DNA of 27,690 nt, taken from Methanobacteriota archaeon (GTDB lineage Archaea > Methanobacteriota > Methanobacteria > Methanobacteriales > Methanobacteriaceae). The notes beneath the pieces are model-generated. The model saw only the letters and a program-made list of their open reading frames with translations, did not search any database and was not told where the DNA came from. The DNA lies in contig JAEZKE010000154.1 in assembly GCA_023436175.1 (NCBI GenBank), positions 1 through 27,690 of the forward strand, written 5' to 3'. The stretch's first letter is position 1; every line of letters starts with the position of its first letter. Shown here one piece after another: positions 8,866 to 16,472 of this stretch. The position numbers were made by a program, and so were the translations under genes.

Positions 8866-10971
8866 TTAACCGAATCCCAGCAGTAATCCACCCTGGTATA
8901 TGATGAATGAAACCACATATGCAACCACTAACGTGTATCCTGCAGAGAAAGCTGGCCATTTCCATGAATTGGTCTCTCTTTTTATTGCAGATAGTACAGC
9001 TAGACAAGGTATGTACAGCAGTACAAATGCCATGAATGCATATGCTGATAGGGGAGTGAATAATTTTTGTATGGCTGATATAAATCCTGCATCTTCTTCA
9101 GGTGCTTCTTCTTCATCGGCAGATGCCGCTTCAGCTGTTGAGTTATCACTGGATACTTCACTTGATGCCTGTTCACCTGATGAATCTTCACCAACACCGT
9201 AGATGGTACCAAATGTACTTACAACCACCTCCTTAGCAAGGAAACCAAATATTACTGCAACGGAAGCTTGCCATTCACCAAAACCGAGAGGCGCGAATAC
9301 TGGAGCTATAGCGGTTCCTACCTGCCCGGTTATACTCGCCTGTGAACCATATTCAACTCCAACAGGTAAACTACTCAGTACCCATATGACGATGGACAGG
9401 GCAAGAATAATTGTACCCATTTTTCTTATGAAAAGATATCCCCTCTCCCACATGTGGAGTAGAGCACCTTTAACGGTTGGCCGCCTGTATGGGGGAAGTT
9501 CCATAACAAAAGGCGCTGACATCCCTTTAAATAATGTTTTCTTAAATATGGATGCCATTATGATTGCCACTACTATTCCCAGCATGTAAATTGAGAACAG
9601 GACCCATCCTTGATATGCAGTGAAAAATGCAGCTATAATAAGGGCGTAAACAGGCAGTCTTGCGCTGCAGGACATGAATGGGACAATTAACATGGTTAAA
9701 AATCTATCTTTCTCATTTTCCAGTGTCCTTGTGGCCATTATACCAGGTACGCAGCATCCAAAACCAAGTATCATTGGTATAAATGATTTTCCGTGCAGAC
9801 CAACCAGTTTATGCATTAACTTATCCATTACAAATGCGGCTCTTGCCAGATAACCACTATCCTCAAGTATAGCGAGTATCAGGAACAGCAGGAAGATCAT
9901 AGGTATAAATACAGCCACACCACCTACACCACCTATTATTCCATCAACAATGAATGATGTTACAAATCCTGGACCTAAATATGCACTTATGGTATCTCCA
10001 AGCCAACCAAACCCTGAATCAATAAGATCCTGGAATGGTGCGCCTACAGTGAATGTTATCTGGAATGTGAGCCACATTATAACTAGAAATATGGGTATTC
10101 CTAGATATTTGTTGGTTACAACACGATCAATTAAGTCGGATCTTGTTACCTTGTCTATCTTCGGTTTTTGCACTGATTCCTGAATAAGTCCTGCTATAAA
10201 ACCGTATCTAGCATCGGTAACTGATGCATCAACATCATCTCCAAAAACATCATTTAAATGTTTCTGGACTTTTTTTATTTCTGATATAACTTTTGGCCCG
10301 TTTTGGGACTCTTCAACTTTTTTTACAACTTCTTTATCATTTTCAAGTAGTTTAAGAGCTGTCCAGCTTGAAGGCGCATTTATTGATGAAATGTTTTTGT
10401 TTATAACCTCTTCAAGCTGTTTTACGTGTTCAGAAATCTCTTGCCCGTATTCTATTCTACCTGAAACATTATTGGGGGATTTTGAAACTTTTACTACAGT
10501 TTTCATTAATTCATTAAACCCTGTTTTATCAACAGCTTCAATTTTAACAACAGGTATCCCTAAAAGTTGGGATAATTTATGGATATTTATTTTAAAGCCT
10601 TTTTCATCTGCAAACTTGTTCATATTGAGTGCAAGCACTAAATTGGCTCCAAGTTCCATCATCTGCACGGTTAAATACAAATTTCGTTCCAGGTTACCTG
10701 CATCAACAATATTAACAATTACATCTGGATTTTCATCAACAATATAATCCCTTGAAACTATTTCCTCAACAGAATAAGCGGTAAGGCTATAATTTCCGGG
10801 AAGATCAATTACATCAAATTCATTTCCTTTATATTTGAAGCTTCCTTCTTTTTTTTCTACAGTTTTACCTGGCCAGTTACCAACGTGCTGTTTCATACCA
10901 GTCATCTGGTTAAAAAGTGTACTTTTACCAACGTTTGGATTTCCTGCCAGGGCGATTTTTATTTTTTCCAT
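8866..10971 (-). CDS. feoB: Ferrous iron transporter FeoB
   Basis: This is a full-length FeoB of 701 residues from the chosen start: an N-terminal GTPase with P-loop GNPNVGKST (10-18), the G2 region HVGNWPGKTVEK and DLPG (56-59), then the membrane channel with two Gate repeats (GFGCCVPGIMATRT, then PFMSCSARLPVY). It takes up Fe2+ across the plasma membrane. The frame is open to 11022, but the ATG at 10971 follows GTGGAGGGA and sits directly before the GTPase, while a TATA-like box at 11028-11040 would place the transcript start inside the extension; I therefore reject the longer form. The G4 motif is odd: NMNK (116-119) where FeoB normally has NMxD. An acidic Ser/Glu-rich loop lies between the late membrane helices. 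It is 204 bp downstream of feoA. Confidence 0.95.
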   Translation of the reverse strand: MEKIKIALAGNPNVGKSTLFNQMTGMKQHVGNWPGKTVEKKEGSFKYKGNEFDVIDLPGNYSLTAYSVEEIVSRDYIVDENPDVIVNIVDAGNLERNLYLTVQMMELGANLVLALNMNKFADEKGFKINIHKLSQLLGIPVVKIEAVDKTGFNELMKTVVKVSKSPNNVSGRIEYGQEISEHVKQLEEVINKNISSINAPSSWTALKLLENDKEVVKKVEESQNGPKVISEIKKVQKHLNDVFGDDVDASVTDARYGFIAGLIQESVQKPKIDKVTRSDLIDRVVTNKYLGIPIFLVIMWLTFQITFTVGAPFQDLIDSGFGWLGDTISAYLGPGFVTSFIVDGIIGGVGGVAVFIPMIFLLFLILAILEDSGYLARAAFVMDKLMHKLVGLHGKSFIPMILGFGCCVPGIMATRTLENEKDRFLTMLIVPFMSCSARLPVYALIIAAFFTAYQGWVLFSIYMLGIVVAIIMASIFKKTLFKGMSAPFVMELPPYRRPTVKGALLHMWERGYLFIRKMGTIILALSIVIWVLSSLPVGVEYGSQASITGQVGTAIAPVFAPLGFGEWQASVAVIFGFLAKEVVVSTFGTIYGVGEDSSGEQASSEVSSDNSTAEAASADEEEAPEEDAGFISAIQKLFTPLSAYAFMAFVLLYIPCLAVLSAIKRETNSWKWPAFSAGYTLVVAYVVSFIIYQGGLLLGFG

Positions 10972-11027
10972 GGGCTGTATTCCCTCCACAATTATTCTTG
11001 GGGCATTTGCCCTGAAACCCATGATCC

Positions 11028-11040
11028 TTTTATATTAATT
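11028..11040 (-). promoter_or_regulatory. Possible internal promoter of feoB
   Basis: The minus strand reads AATTAATATAAAA, a TATA-like box about 60 bases before the feoB ATG and 20-30 bases before the expected start site. There is no TTAGG box nearby, so feoB could be expressed both from here and by readthrough from feoA. Confidence 0.35.
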
Positions 11041-11174
11041 AAAGGTCGGTGGATGTTTTTTTAATTATTACTATGAAATATTTGGATATTCATTTATTTG
11101 ATAAATTATTTGCCTTTATATTCTATATGAACTATTTTTAGTCCTTTATTTTTTTGATAGGCATGGCAAATCAT

Positions 11175-11405
11175 TCATGTTACTTCGATTTCGATGTTTA
11201 CTGCTTCTTCTTTTCTTAAAGATATGGAGTATCCTTTAATTTTCACTTCCATAGGATCTCCTAAAGGTGCTATTCTCTTTACTTCAATATTAGACCCCCT
11301 TACAAATCCCATTTCCATAAGGTGTTTTCGAAGTTCACCTTTTCCGTTATAGGATACAATTATTCCGGATTCTCCAGTTTTAAGTTCATTTAACGTTGTT
11401 ATCAT
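11175..11405 (-). CDS. feoA: Ferrous iron transport protein FeoA
   Basis: This is a classic small FeoA (76 residues) with an SH3-like fold. It contains the family pattern GESGIIVSYNGKGELRKHLMEMG, then a conserved hydrophobic turn and DPMEVKIKGYSISLRKEEA. FeoA is cytoplasmic and supports FeoB-mediated Fe2+ uptake. The frame is open to a GTG at 11417, but that GTG is part of the Shine-Dalgarno sequence GAGGTGA, nine bases before the ATG at 11405, so the ATG is the better start. Unlike the FeoA-domain protein at 1.5 kb it has no cysteines. It is first in the feo operon and carries the iron-type operators upstream. Confidence 0.93.
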   Translation of the reverse strand: MITTLNELKTGESGIIVSYNGKGELRKHLMEMGFVRGSNIEVKRIAPLGDPMEVKIKGYSISLRKEEAVNIEIEVT

Positions 11406-11437
11406 AGTTTTATTCACCTCATTTGTCCTTCCAAGAT

Positions 11438-11522
11438 TTAGGTAGTCCTAAATATTGTAAAGTTAGGTATACCTAAATCTTTTTTAATATATAAGCTTTG
11501 CTATTTTTTTAAGCTAGCCTAA
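11438..11522 (-). promoter_or_regulatory. feoA promoter with iron-type operators
   Basis: The boxes are TTAGGTAGTCCTAA (11438-11451), perfect palindrome TTAGGTATACCTAA (11463-11476) and a weaker TTAAGCTAGCCTAA (11509-11522). The minus-strand TATA box CTTATATATT lies at 11487-11496 between the second and third. Boxes one and two are 25 bases apart. The layout matches DtxR/IdeR-type repression of iron uptake. The same module occurs at 2337-2390 and 16473-16547. Confidence 0.85.
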
Positions 11523-11811
11523 AAATTTGATTAATTGTAATAAAATACCGTGTGATTGGAGGGAATATTTCAAGTTTAAATAGTTAAAAAACTAGTATTT
11601 CAAATATAAAATAGTTTAAATAATTTTTAACTTAAAAGACAATTTAAATAGTATATAAACAAAATAAACATCAATATTAGATTTATTCAAAGATAGTATT
11701 ACAAATGTATTCTGTTTTAATGAGTTTAATTTTATGACTTTGTTTTTATAAAAAGTTCTGTTTAAAATGTGTTGATTTTTATTTTCAAAAGGGGTATCGA
11801 CTTTTTCTAGT
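11523..11811. other. AT-rich intergenic DNA without a recognisable gene
   Basis: This lies between the feoA promoter and the hairpin/mini-ORF element that begins at 11812. A minus-strand frame runs 11616-11852 but has no ribosome binding site, strongly biased low-complexity content and overlaps the hairpin, so I do not call it a gene. Confidence 0.5.
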
Positions 11812-11990
11812 GGTGGGGGACCTATTGATTTTAGGCCCCCGTGAATAGACATCTTGTTTAGAAAACAAGGAGGTTTATGGTAGACCCATTTCGATGCCTT
11901 TTTCTATCAGTTATTTTTCACAACAATAATTTGATTTACCCACTATATAAACTTTACTTTAATTTTTTTCAAGTATATTTGAATAAATAA
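11812..11990 (+). repeat. Element A: hairpin, ribosome binding site and 37-codon mini-ORF
   Basis: A strong hairpin (11815-11840: GGGGG/CCCCC plus CCTA/TAGG with one bulged A) is followed by a second (11853-11869: CTTGTTT, loop AGA, AAACAAG). Then comes GGAGG (11869-11873) and an ATG at 11877 opening a 37-codon frame that starts MVDPFRCLFLS and ends at 11990. A related unit lies at 15972-16115, with the shared marks GGGACCT and ATGGTAGACC 60 bases apart here and 58 there. The only three-base gap between GGAGG and ATG is short for translation, so it may be RNA rather than coding. Function unknown. Confidence 0.5.
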
Positions 11991-12054
11991 CTAATGATTT
12001 AAGGCAAACAATTTAACTTCAACCAGAGGGTCTCTTATCATGCTTGAATTAAAC

Positions 12055-12423
12055 TTATACTTTTCTTTTAAGCAGTAAGATATGTGCTGTTACTGCCGCC
12101 CCAACGATAAGCAGCAGTATAACAATGTAATTTTCATGTGAAAAAATAATCAATGAAACCATCAGGACAGCCCATAAAAAAAAGATGCTTTTTAATTTAA
12201 CATCAAGAGGCACACCTTGTTTAGTCTTGTAGTTTTCTATATAACTTCCAAAATAGCGGTTGTTTGAAATCCATTCTTCAGCTCTTTTTGAACTTTTGCC
12301 AAAACAAAGAAAAGACGCTAAAATGAAGGGAGTGGTTGGCAATATTGGAAGAAGTGCGCCAATTGCACCTATTGAAAACAGAGCAACACCTAAACTAAAG
12401 AAAAATAGCCTCTTTATTTCCAT
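12055..12423 (-). CDS. DUF454 (YbaN-like) small membrane protein
   Basis: This 122-residue protein has the DUF454 signature: an N-terminal hydrophobic hairpin with IGAIGALLPILPTTPFILASFLCFGKSSKRAEEW, then the loop FGSYIENYKTKQGVP, then two closely spaced hydrophobic helices (about 82-115). It should sit in the plasma membrane; the family's biochemical role is unknown. The ATG follows GGGAGGGC closely. It starts only 31 bases after the afpA stop, so co-transcription with that flavoprotein is likely. Confidence 0.85.
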   Translation of the reverse strand: MEIKRLFFFSLGVALFSIGAIGALLPILPTTPFILASFLCFGKSSKRAEEWISNNRYFGSYIENYKTKQGVPLDVKLKSIFFLWAVLMVSLIIFSHENYIVILLLIVGAAVTAHILLLKRKV

Positions 12424-12454
12424 ATGCCCTCCCCAGCATTTTATGGCTACTATC

Positions 12455-13015
12455 TTATTTATCGAAATACTCTGAAAATATTTTCTTTATATCTTCAGGT
12501 TCTTTTATAATGAATGTTTTATACATTTTAGCAAGTCTATGGACGTGTTCCACATCTTCTTTTCTTACAGAAATTTTTAAATCTTTTCCATTAGGGAGTT
12601 TTGTAATGGTAACACCTTCTTCATAGTCTGCAGGCATTATGTAAATTGGAACATCTGCTTTCTGACCCATAATTGCACCGTTTGAAATCAACGTGTCTCC
12701 CATCCTTATGGATATCTTTGCAACGGTGTTAGAGGTTGTTGGTGCAATTAGAAAGAATTCATATTTACCTACTTGTATTTGTCCCGCTAAAAATGGGGAG
12801 TTGGCATTGATTTCAACCCAGATGTTTTCAAAGTTTGTTTCCAGCTCGTTGGATAGTCCATAGTATTTGATGACCTGGTCCCCTGACTTTGAGATGAAGA
12901 CTTCTATATCAACACGGTCTTTATACTCTTCATTTATCTTCTTCATCATTTCTACCGTTTTTTCTATCTTTTCACCAGCCCCTGTAATTCCCCATGCAAT
13001 TTTCGCCTTTTTCAT
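12455..13015 (-). CDS. afpA: Archaeoflavoprotein AfpA / DmrX-like FMN flavoprotein
   Basis: The 186-residue product belongs to the flavoprotein (HFCD-like) family containing archaeal AfpA and DmrX, FMN proteins that take electrons from ferredoxin; DmrX reduces dihydromethanopterin and AfpA serves redox partners such as oxygen-defence proteins. Visible features are KIAWGITGAGEKIEKTVEMM at the N-terminus, APTTSNTVAKISIRMGDTLISNGA (flavin-binding region) and VPIYIMPADYEEG. The frame is open upstream to 13195, but the ATG at 13015 follows GGAGGAAT by eight bases and starts the conserved domain, whereas the extension overlaps katG and looks random. Its nearness to katG and the Fur-like regulator fits an oxygen-stress role, but the substrate cannot be read from sequence. 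Confidence 0.85.
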   Translation of the reverse strand: MKKAKIAWGITGAGEKIEKTVEMMKKINEEYKDRVDIEVFISKSGDQVIKYYGLSNELETNFENIWVEINANSPFLAGQIQVGKYEFFLIAPTTSNTVAKISIRMGDTLISNGAIMGQKADVPIYIMPADYEEGVTITKLPNGKDLKISVRKEDVEHVHRLAKMYKTFIIKEPEDIKKIFSEYFDK

Positions 13016-13146
13016 ATGAAATTCCTCCTTAAAGATTTTAAATAGTTTAAAAAAAATTTCAGTGCGTATTTGACATTCATCAGTTTGCAAAAAAAATATA
13101 ATGATGAAGTTATCCTGCGTTTGGGAGTAGTCCAGAATGATATGGA

Positions 13147-15315
13147 TCACGATACTGCAAGGTCGAACCGGTCTAGGGTCATGACCTTGTCCCACGCCTT
13201 TATAAAGTCGCTTAGGAACTTCTCAGAGGAGTCATCACACGCATAAACTTCTGCCAATGCCCGGAGCTCAGAGTTTGAACCAAAAATGAGGTCGACACGA
13301 GTACCCGTCCACTTGAGTTTGCCTGTTGCACGATCCCTCCCTTCGAACACATTATCGTCATCTGCGGATGTATTCCATATCGTTCTCATATCAAGCAGAT
13401 TAACAAAGAAATCGTTGGTAAGTGCCTCGGGCTGATTGGTAAAGACACCATGCTGAGATTGTCCAAAGTTGGTATTCATGACACGTAAACCGCCGATGAG
13501 AACTGTCATCTCTGGAGGGGTCAATGTCAGCAACTGCGCTTTGTCCACCAGCAGCTCTTCGGGCTTTTTGGTGCTTTGAGTCTTCTGATAGTTGCGGAAA
13601 CCGTCTGCTAATGGTTCAAGCATGGCAAAGGAGTCCACATCGGTTTGTTCCTTTAGGGCATCCATACGTCCTGGTCTGAAAGGTACAGTTACATCATGGC
13701 CTGCATTTTTGGCAGCCTGCTCAACACCTGCACAACCAGCCAAAACGATGAGATCGGCCAGCGAGACTTTTTTGTCGCTTGACTGAGCTTCGTTAAATTC
13801 GCTCTGGATACCCTCAAGTATCTCAAGCACTTTGGCTAGCCGGGCTGGATGGTTGACTTCCCAGTCCTTCTGCGGTGCCAGACGAATACGGGCGCCATTG
13901 GCCCCGCCACGCTTGTCAGAGCCACGGAAGGTAGACGCCGATGCCCAAGCAGCCGAAACCAGCTCTGAAACTGACAGGCCAGAAGCCCGTACCTTGCTTT
14001 TGAGGGATGTTATGTCTTCTCCATTAATTAGTTCATGATTGACTGCAGGGATGGGGTCCTGCCAGATAAGTTCCTCTTCAGGTACCTCTGGTCCGAGATA
14101 ACGTGTCCGAGGTCCCATGTCACGGTGGGTTAATTTGAACCACGCACGGGCAAACGCGTCTGTAAGTTGATCTGGGTTTTCATAAAAACGCCGTGAGATC
14201 TTTTCATAGATAGGGTCGAACCGTAAAGAGAGGTCGGTGGTCAGCATGCCAGGCGTGCGACGTTTTGACGGGTCGTGTGGATCAGGCACAGTATCAGCTC
14301 CTGCTTCACCCTTAGGTTTCCACTGGTAGGCGCCTGCTGGGCTCTGGGTCAGCTCCCATTCGAATTCGAATAAGATCCTGAGAAAGTTGTTATCCCAATT
14401 CGTTGGAGTGTTGGTCCAGATAACTTCCGGGCCACCGGTAATTGTATCGTTGCCTTTGCCAGTTCCAAAGCTGCTCTTCCAGCCCAGGCCCTGCTCTTCG
14501 ATGGGGGCCGCTTCTGGTTCTGGCCCCACTTTCTGGGGGTCACCAGCACCGTGGGTTTTACCGAAGGCGTGGCCACCTGCAATAAGGGCCACTGTTTCCT
14601 CGTCGTTCATAGCCATGCGAGCAAAACTTTCTCGAATATCATGTGCCGCGGCCATTGGATCTGGCTTGCCGTGCGGGCCTTCCGGGTTCACATAAATCAA
14701 ACCCATCTCAAGGGCTGCGAGGGGCTTCTCAAGTTCACTGCCACTGCGCTTACCTCCAAGCCATTCCTTTTCGGAACCCCAGTATATCTCCTTCTCAGGT
14801 TCCCAGATGTCTTCACGCCCGCCACCGAAACCAAAGGTTTTAAAACCCATGGATTCCAGCGCGACATTGCCTGCAAGAATCATAAGGTCTGCCCATGAAA
14901 TTTTCCGCCCGTATTTCTGCTTGATGGGCCAGAGTAATCGTCGTGCCTTGTCTAGGTTGGCATTGTCGGGCCAGCTGTTTAGAGGTGCAAAACGTTGGTT
15001 ACCGTGTCCTCCACCTCCACGTCCATCATTTACACGGTACGTGCCTGCGCTGTGCCATGCCATACGGATGAATAAAGGTCCGTAGTGGCCAAAGTCTGCT
15101 GGCCACCAGTCCTGTGAGTCTGTCATAAGTTCATGGAGATCCTTCTTCACGGCCTCGAAGTCGAGACTCTTGAATTCTCGAGCATAGTTGAAATCTTCAC
15201 CCATTGGATTGGACTTCGAGGAATGCTGGCGCAGGATGTCTAGATTCAACTGGTTTGGCCACCATTCAAGGTTTGTCGTGCCACTTCTAACAGTTTGTTT
15301 GCTGTTTTTATCCAT
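13147..15315 (-). CDS. katG: Catalase-peroxidase KatG
   Basis: This is a complete 722-residue bifunctional catalase-peroxidase that detoxifies H2O2 with heme b. The distal triad R84, W87 and H88 lies in RMAWHSAGTYR. W87, Y208 (GLIYVNPEGP) and M234 (ARMAMND) are spaced for the Met-Tyr-Trp adduct needed for catalase activity. The proximal ligand is H249 in GGHAFGKTHGAG. Both the N-terminal and the degenerate C-terminal peroxidase domains are present. The gene is far richer in GC than its neighbours (positions 14461-14520 are 37 of 60 G+C by hand count), suggesting acquisition from a bacterium. It is divergent from the Fur-like gene with a palindrome between. The start has AGAGTGA upstream. Product location is probably cytoplasmic, as no signal peptide is seen. 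Confidence 0.97.
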   Translation of the reverse strand: MDKNSKQTVRSGTTNLEWWPNQLNLDILRQHSSKSNPMGEDFNYAREFKSLDFEAVKKDLHELMTDSQDWWPADFGHYGPLFIRMAWHSAGTYRVNDGRGGGGHGNQRFAPLNSWPDNANLDKARRLLWPIKQKYGRKISWADLMILAGNVALESMGFKTFGFGGGREDIWEPEKEIYWGSEKEWLGGKRSGSELEKPLAALEMGLIYVNPEGPHGKPDPMAAAHDIRESFARMAMNDEETVALIAGGHAFGKTHGAGDPQKVGPEPEAAPIEEQGLGWKSSFGTGKGNDTITGGPEVIWTNTPTNWDNNFLRILFEFEWELTQSPAGAYQWKPKGEAGADTVPDPHDPSKRRTPGMLTTDLSLRFDPIYEKISRRFYENPDQLTDAFARAWFKLTHRDMGPRTRYLGPEVPEEELIWQDPIPAVNHELINGEDITSLKSKVRASGLSVSELVSAAWASASTFRGSDKRGGANGARIRLAPQKDWEVNHPARLAKVLEILEGIQSEFNEAQSSDKKVSLADLIVLAGCAGVEQAAKNAGHDVTVPFRPGRMDALKEQTDVDSFAMLEPLADGFRNYQKTQSTKKPEELLVDKAQLLTLTPPEMTVLIGGLRVMNTNFGQSQHGVFTNQPEALTNDFFVNLLDMRTIWNTSADDDNVFEGRDRATGKLKWTGTRVDLIFGSNSELRALAEVYACDDSSEKFLSDFIKAWDKVMTLDRFDLAVS

Positions 15316-15457
15316 AATTTCACTCTCTTTTTTTCTAGTTCTAATTCATCTATTTTAAATTTACAAAAACTATGAATCTTGTGCTTTTAGAGCTCAATTA
15401 CTATTTAATAAAATACTTTTAGAAAATATTTGAATTTTTTCTAAATATATTTATTTC

Positions 15458-15482
15458 TATATAGAACTCAGTTCTATATAAG
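15458..15482. promoter_or_regulatory. Operator palindrome between katG and the Fur/PerR-like gene
   Basis: A perfect 10-bp inverted repeat, TATATAGAAC (15458-15467), TCA, GTTCTATATA (15471-15480), sits in the 213-bp divergent region. On the plus strand its right arm contains the likely TATA box (TCTATATAAG, 15473-15482) of the regulator, so binding would repress that gene. A minus-strand TATA candidate for katG (AAATATATTTAG) lies just left, around 15441-15452. It is probably the binding site of the Fur-like protein, by position. Confidence 0.65.
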
Positions 15483-15528
15483 TTTTTCTTCGATACCTTT
15501 TTATTTAAATCGCACTATAGTTATTACT

Positions 15529-15915
15529 ATGAAAAAGGAATTGAGAGCACATGGAATTAAAATTACTCCACAAAGGCTGGAGATAATTGGGAAATTAGAG
15601 GAGTTAGGAAGTTCTCATCCTTCATTTAATGATGTTTACAAAGCTGTAGAGGATACATATCCAAGTATTAGCCGTTCTACTGTATATGAAAATTTGAAAT
15701 TACTTGTTGAACTGGGTATCATAAGCAGTTTTCATTACAACGGTGAAATTCACTATGAAATGAATCTTGATCCCCATGTAAACAGGGTAGGATCTGATGG
15801 GACAATAAGAGACATTAGAAATGCTGAAATTAAAGAACACCTAAAGGAAATAGAACGAATTATAAACAAGGATGAAGGAATTAAAATTAAAAATTTACTG
15901 GTCATTGTAGAATAA
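15529..15915 (+). CDS. Cysteine-free Fur/PerR-like regulator
   Basis: This 128-residue protein has a clear Fur-family DNA-binding domain: GIKITPQRLEII, then SSHPSFNDVYKAVEDTYPSISRSTVYENLKLLVELGII. H30 occupies the place of PerR H37. The dimerisation half is odd. Where Fur and PerR have HYHxxCxxC, this protein reads LDPHVNRVGSDGTIRD, and it contains no cysteine at all, so the structural zinc site is missing. H83 and D81 could still form part of a Fe/Mn site with H30. The position divergent from katG suggests peroxide control, with autorepression through the palindrome overlapping its TATA box. There is no evident Shine-Dalgarno sequence. PerR-like function is inferred; the Fur fold is firm. 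Confidence 0.85.
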   Translation: MKKELRAHGIKITPQRLEIIGKLEELGSSHPSFNDVYKAVEDTYPSISRSTVYENLKLLVELGIISSFHYNGEIHYEMNLDPHVNRVGSDGTIRDIRNAEIKEHLKEIERIINKDEGIKIKNLLVIVE

Positions 15916-15971
15916 TTAGATAAATTTTACAGGTTTTTTCTCAAAATAAACAGTTAATTATTTTTTAATAA

Positions 15972-16115
15972 GGAGGTCAGGGACCTGATTCGACTCCAGA
16001 TCCCTTAACTAAACATTTTTTTGGAGGATAAATAGGTATGGTAGACCTATTTACATGTTTGATTAATTTTTTAAAATATGATTTTAAGCTAGTTTTTTGG
16101 CAGAAGAAGGCCTAA
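15972..16115 (+). repeat. Element B: hairpin, ribosome binding site and 25-codon mini-ORF
   Basis: This is the second copy of the element at 11812. It has a hairpin (15980-16004, GGGACCTG against CAGATCCC with one mismatch), GGAGG at 16023-16027 and an ATG at 16038 opening a 25-codon frame that begins MVDLFTCLINF and ends QKKA at 16115. The ATG sits in the loop of a 7-bp inverted repeat (AATAGGT 16031-16037, ACCTATT 16045-16051). Ten bases separate GGAGG from ATG, better for translation than in copy A. Its 3' end contains the dispersed motif shared with 1440-1471. Confidence 0.5.
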
Positions 16116-16195
16116 AACCATATTTTGATGTTTCCTGTTTACAAACATGGTTTCAATTGATACATTTGAGCTGAGGATGATCTAAAACCATGTTT
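16094..16195 (+). repeat. Copies 2 and 3 of the dispersed TAAAACCAT motif
   Basis: 16094-16125 matches 1440-1471 with few differences. 16165-16195 repeats the pattern more loosely, ending TAAAACCATGTTT. Between them GTTTACAAACATG occurs, and it recurs at 16192-16204, so the region contains both direct and inverted short repeats. Confidence 0.45.
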
Positions 16196-16429
16196 ACAAA
16201 CATGTGAAAAATTTCCATTCACTCGAAAATCGAAGATTTTCGAGGGCCCCAAACACACAATATGTGTTTGATGGTTTTGTGGTTGTAAAACTGAAAGTTA
16301 GAGAAACAAAGTTTCTCTACACCAAAAATCGAAGCATGAAAAAATCTTTGATTTTTCCTGCCCCAAATTCGAAGAATTTGAGGGATTTTTGAAGTTTTAC
16401 AACCATGTAAAAAAATCAGAGATTTTTTT
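16189..16429. repeat. Array of short tight hairpins
   Basis: Hairpins follow one another: 16189-16204 (CATGTTT/AAACATG), 16222-16244 (10-bp stem, loop GAA), 16250-16270 (8 bp, loop CAATA), 16299-16319 (9 bp, loop AAA), 16340-16356 (7 bp, loop TTT), 16364-16380 (7 bp, loop GAA), 16409-16429 (9 bp, loop AGA). Stems are perfect and most loops are exactly three bases. The sequences of the stems differ, so this is not a simple tandem repeat. A plus-strand frame at 16204-16392 crosses the array and is probably an artefact. The array lies downstream of the orphan promoter at 16473-16547. Confidence 0.75.
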
Positions 16430-16472
16430 CACTGTTGCAAAATTTTTGATTTTACAAATATACTTTCATGAT

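Noticed and set aside
8689..11051. GGTCGGTG at 8689 and 11044 as direct repeats flanking feoB (transposition footprint)
   Set aside because: Only eight bases, no inverted repeats or transposase, and feo genes are native in this clade.
11406..11417. GTG start of feoA at 11417
   Set aside because: The GTG is part of the Shine-Dalgarno sequence GAGGTGA for the ATG at 11405.
11616..11852. Minus-strand 78-codon frame (starts MSIHGG) upstream of feoA
   Set aside because: No ribosome binding site, low-complexity AT-driven content, and it crosses the hairpin of element A. No recognisable domain.
13016..13195. N-terminal extension of AfpA to 13195
   Set aside because: It overlaps katG, has no conserved residues, and the internal ATG at 13015 has a good ribosome binding site and starts the domain.
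15975..16007. tRNA-like T-arm (TTCGACTCC) suggesting a tRNA fragment or attachment site
   Set aside because: The T-stem pairing fails at the invariant G53-C61 position and there is no D-arm or anticodon arm; it is explained better by the element B hairpin.
16204..16392. Plus-strand 62-codon frame across the hairpin array
   Set aside because: The translation follows the repeated stems, there is no ribosome binding site, and it opposes the orphan promoter.
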